This document shows, in pieces, positions 60,781-64,000 of a DNA stretch of 64,000 nt. Position 1 is the stretch's first letter. Each line of letters starts with the position of its first letter. The notes under the pieces were generated by a model. It had not been told where the DNA came from. It ran no database searches and worked only from the letters and a program-made list of their open reading frames with translations. Source of the DNA: Phytoseiulus persimilis. Its lineage: Eukaryota > Arthropoda > Arachnida > Mesostigmata > Phytoseiidae. The position numbers and the translations under genes are program-made. The DNA is taken from the NCBI GenBank assembly GCA_037576195.1, contig CM075101.1, forward strand, positions 31,930,001 through 31,994,000. Reading direction: 5' to 3'.

Positions 60781-60936
60781 GCCCACAACATATAACGAAC
60801 GAATGCAGGCATATAGTTAGTCGCTGCGTTTCATGGGAGCAACAGCGGTTTTAAGCTCCTACGAGCTCCAAAGCATGATATAAGTGACCGAGTGCATGAT
60901 GGAAGCTGCATTGGGCAACGTTACGGACGATGACAG
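60773..60936 (+). other. Candidate first exon of a plus-strand transcript, frame interrupted
   Basis: From the TISU ATG the frame reads MAAPTTYNERMQAYS and then meets TAG. The same frame continues as SLRFMGATAVLSSYELQSMI, meets TAA, and continues as VTECMMEAALGNVTDDD up to a strong donor ACAG|GTAAGA (GT at 60937). A good acceptor (TTTTCCCGCCTCAG|ACG, exon from about 61265) would continue the same phase for about 33 codons to a stop. Either this is a decayed small gene or a non-coding leader exon, perhaps for the Obg GTPase gene downstream. I recognise no protein family. Confidence 0.3.
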
Positions 60937-63529
60937 GTAAGACGTAAGTCCTTACGCAGGTATTCACGCAAGGTCGTCGTTGTTTACCTTGCTCGCTCTC
61001 TATCGCCGGATTGTTATTCTCCAAGCTAATGCGAGTTCGGAAGATTGAGCCGTAATCATCGTCCGACTGTCTCAAATCGTACTACTTATCCAACCGTCGC
61101 TGAGGATGTCCGAGTTTCACTGAAATTTTTCAGTCCGCGCCCAATCGGTGGTAACTCAACACCCGTTCTGAAGGCTTTCGTTTATCATCGACTGTCAGCC
61201 GTGTCGGAGTATTACTGTTCATTCTCGCGACGGGGTATGAGTGTGATCGATTTTCCCGCCTCAGACGCCGATGTAAAGTTATCATGCCAGGTTGCGAACA
61301 GAAGCGCGATGGCTACAAGCCAGAAACTCCACATGCTCGGAAAGTCCTAGCGATTCTTTCATTCGACTAGGGTATTTTCCCTTCCTGGATCGGACCAGGG
61401 AAAAAATTTGCCCGTAGTGATCCCAAAAATTTCAAGACTCGCCCTCATCGCAATGAAATCGGCTATCTTCCCGAAACCCACACTCTAAGTACGAGGTGAA
61501 TTGTGGTTTCGCCACAGGCACCCAGTCGTGGTCGCGAAGTTGGGCACTCTGAGTATTCGAGAACCTCCCGAGAGGTTCAGTCTTCTGTTCGCGCTGATTC
61601 CGTCTCAACTTCGCGGGGGCGGATTCCAATGAAATTCCAAGACCGGAATTGGACGAGTTTGCTCCTGGTTCCTATAATCCTGTATACTTCGGGGAATTCT
61701 CAGAATCTGAGGTGCGCCTGGATTGCGCCTCAAGTTCACGAACAGCCATGCTGTTCCCATTCCGAAATTCGGAACGTGGGGCAATTTAACCTTGACCTGT
61801 GTAGCGTTAGATCGGGATAGAGCAGAACGGAAATCAGAAGATAGACGGCCGTATCGATTCTGTGTTTCCTTGAACTCATCAGAACAACTGTGAATATTGT
61901 CGGTCAGCTCACAAGGCTATGGGATGACGTCAAACGGAAAGTAAGGAATAGCTGAGGCTTTATCGGCTTCTTGCGTGTCGAATACGCCGCATCGTCGGGG
62001 AGCGATTTGAGCCAGAAAACACCTGGTACAAAATGTGTCATGCACAGTTCAGTAAAAACAGACGAGCTCACGCGCCACGTGTGACATGAGCGTGGGTGAC
62101 CGAAGCGATGGAAATCGTGCGAATTGACATGCGCGAAAAGATCGGGAAAACGGGAGTCTGGCGATACATGGGGGAGTTGTAGACATTTCCGCATATGGCA
62201 CTTTGCTGACGTCTCCTCGATGTTCCTCTGGTGGGTTCAAATTATCGACGAGGAGACTCAGTCTGTTGACAACAATGAATCATGATCATGATCCTTCACG
62301 ACTTTGGTTGCGCCCGCTGGATACCGAGTCAGCGGAACGTGCGTCGATCCCGATATGCAGGACCGGAATCCCTTCTTGTGTACACACTTGACTTGGCGGT
62401 CCGATGATGTATCCATATTGGTTGTATGCACTTCTACCGAATCTGAGTTGATCTTGATTCAGCAAAACGAGGTGAGCTGAAAGCCCAACGATGTAAGCCC
62501 GGGTTCACGGAGTTCATCATCATCGGTGCTCCTCCAGTTGTATTTTGAGTCGTCCTCGTCGCCCTAGGTATTTAGTAGCGAGGATCGTATCGGCGCGAAG
62601 GCGTGGGTGTTCTGAATCGATTTTGGCGGTCCCGGGCAGTTCTCAAAGCTAACGTTACTTCAATCACACCGCAAACAGGCGAAGCCCTGGAGGCGCCAAG
62701 TCAGCGTTTCACTGCTTCAATCAATCCTCGCCTGCATTTATTATTCCCCTTTTATCCCGCGGTCGCTCGCCCTTCGTGCCCGGACGGCCAGCTTTCTCGC
62801 TGTACAGGCGTGTCTTTCCCCTGAGTCCCGCTTTTCGTTGAATTCGCGTTCATTTGTTCTTCCTCCCTTTCCGTCTCCTGCCGCTGTCATCAAGGGATTC
62901 GCCGACTCAGCCGCTTGGCTCCTCTGTCGAAAACTAGCTTTCTGATCAACTACCTCCCACAGACCGAATCCCATCCAAGTGACGGCTCTCAGATGTCGTA
63001 AAGTTACGCTTCGGATGATCGAAGGTTGCAGAGTTCCTCGAGGATGTGGCGATGAGAGTGTGAAGTGGAAACGACCTCCGCACCAACGGATGTGTGCACA
63101 GAGTTCGAGACATTTTTTGGATCCGAAACGATGATTCTACGGTTGCGGGCGTTGATACATGTCGGGCATCCATCCACTACGGCCCTGAATCACAGCTCAA
63201 TGCCGCTATTCCAAGCCAAAGTCTAGTTGCGAACTCTTCTGCTCAGTTCCTACGCGTTCAAACTCTCTCCATCGGCTCTCGTAGGCCGAAATCGCCCCGG
63301 GGTGGTCAGGAAAACGGACTATGATCGGTTCTCTTCATGAATCTGTGCATTTGGAGTCTGGCACTTTCGTCCTGATTTAGCAGACGATACCATGAACTGT
63401 TTACAAACAAAGTCAGAACGCACACGGAACTCATGTATCTTCATTAATCTGGAACTCTGTTGGAATGTTTTCATCGCTGGATTGAAACGTTTTTCACTCC
63501 GTTGTCGGCATCAGCATTCGAATGCCATC
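60937..63529. other. No gene recognised; upstream of the Obg GTPase gene
   Basis: Probably intron and/or promoter sequence for plus-strand transcription. A pyrimidine-rich tract ending in CATCAG (AG at 63513-63514) 15 bases before the Obg start codon could be a 3' splice site for a 5' UTR intron. Frames at 61045-61350, 61503-61820 and 63094-63324 have no recognised domains. A pyrimidine-rich patch lies at about 62740-62890. Confidence 0.35.
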
Positions 63530-64000
63530 ATGCTCGGGCGGCCTTCGACTGTGTTCCGTCCTGTGGCGCTCTTCGTTAGGTCCCTGTGCACGCCCGTGGC
63601 ATTGGAGCCTGTGAAGATCAAATCCGCGCACGACAGAAAGAACACATTCTCCGACTGGAGGAAGATCAGAGTTGCCGGAGGCAACGGTGGCAGAGGCTGT
63701 ATATCTTTTATGAAACTGTTCTGCAACCCGAACGCGGGACCAGACGGAGGTGATGGAGGTAACGGAGGACACGTTCTGTTGGAAGCTGATCCCTCCGTAA
63801 ATTCGCTCGGGCATGTGCCTGCTGCAAGCATACGAGCTTGGGACGGCCAGCCGGGGCTTGGGAAACACTGTCATGGTGCAAAAGGTCAACATGTGATCGT
63901 TTCCGTCCCACTGGGAACAGTTGTCCGCAAAGATGACGGTACAGTACTCGCAGATTTGGATTCGCCAGGTGTGAAGTTCCTAGCCGCAAGAGGGGGAGCC
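63530..64000 (+). CDS. MTG2: Mitochondrial ribosome-associated Obg-type GTPase, N-terminal part (runs off the window)
   Basis: The frame is open from ATG 63530 to the window end (157 codons, no stop). Residues 1-20 (MLGRPSTVFRPVALFVRSLC) have three Arg and no acidic residue, fitting a mitochondrial presequence. The Obg fold follows: VAGGNGGRG at 48-56, NAGPDGGDGGNGGH at 68-81, VSVPLGTVV at 124-132 and FLAARGGA at the end. These are the Gly-rich loops and the VPxGTxV strand diagnostic of the Obg N-terminal domain, with the Pro-Asp-Gly-Gly-Asp-Gly-Gly-Asn-Gly-Gly core intact. MTG2/GTPBP5 proteins act in the mitochondrial matrix in late assembly of the large ribosomal subunit and hydrolyse GTP. 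The G domain (P-loop and the rest) lies beyond the window. ATG 63530 has A at -3; the ATG at 63522 is out of frame with a weak context. The relative GTPBP10 is the main alternative, but the presequence and Obg text favour MTG2. Confidence 0.9.
   Translation, partial: MLGRPSTVFRPVALFVRSLCTPVALEPVKIKSAHDRKNTFSDWRKIRVAGGNGGRGCISFMKLFCNPNAGPDGGDGGNGGHVLLEADPSVNSLGHVPAASIRAWDGQPGLGKHCHGAKGQHVIVSVPLGTVVRKDDGTVLADLDSPGVKFLAARGGA

Noticed and set aside
62203-62391. Short plus-strand frame considered as a retroelement protease fragment
   Set aside because: No D-S/T-G catalytic motif is present in it.
1-64000. CRISPR arrays, bacterial operons, riboswitches or rRNA genes
   Set aside because: No regularly spaced repeats with unique spacers, no ribosome-binding-site-led gene clusters and no rRNA-like sequence were seen. 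The content is eukaryotic.

Overview
This window looks like nuclear DNA of an animal, most likely an arthropod. The evidence is GT-AG type splice signals, a long low-complexity regulatory-protein exon, a nuclear gene for a mitochondrial Obg-family GTPase, and a mix of DNA transposons (hAT, a TA-target foldback element, a CACTG-ended element), a tRNA-derived SINE-like element and retroelement remnants typical of arthropod genomes. The exact lineage cannot be read from the sequence. There is no bacterial-type operon organisation, and most open frames longer than 60 codons look like chance products of a stop-poor, CpG-rich background.

Layout. Positions 1-43116 hold no protein-coding gene I can support. 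This is GC-rich, CpG-rich DNA with tetranucleotide-type simple repeats (CGGT, TTCG, CATC families), pyrimidine-rich and purine-rich tracts, short AT-rich islands that could be regulatory, one SINE-like insertion near 25.6 kb and one strong 12-bp-arm hairpin at 17.3 kb. Positions 44250-43117 (minus strand) carry the first coding exon of a gene whose product resembles the N-terminal regulatory region of CPEB2-4/Orb2 translational regulators. The exon ends at a consensus splice donor, so the remaining exons lie further left. No RRM-coding exon was recognised, so the left 43 kb may be largely a first intron.

From about 47.5 kb to 59.3 kb the character changes to a transposon graveyard. It contains a PHD-finger ORF1-like remnant (minus), an orphan hAT dimerisation-domain fragment (plus), a three-zinc-knuckle gag-like remnant (minus), a complete but dead 1.94-kb DNA transposon bounded by TIRs starting CACTG (minus), and a long frameshifted hAT transposase relic (plus). 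That hAT relic is split by a 1.27-kb almost perfectly palindromic foldback element inserted at a duplicated TA. A 263-bp hAT-type MITE with a perfect 8-bp target duplication follows.

At the right edge the plus strand enters a gene for a mitochondrial ribosome-associated Obg GTPase (MTG2/GTPBP5 type). Its start codon, presequence-like N-terminus and most of the Obg domain lie within the window, and the GTPase domain is beyond it. A perfect TISU initiator element (60769-60780) followed by a strong splice donor at 60937 suggests another plus-strand transcription unit or an upstream exon in between, but its reading frame contains stops.
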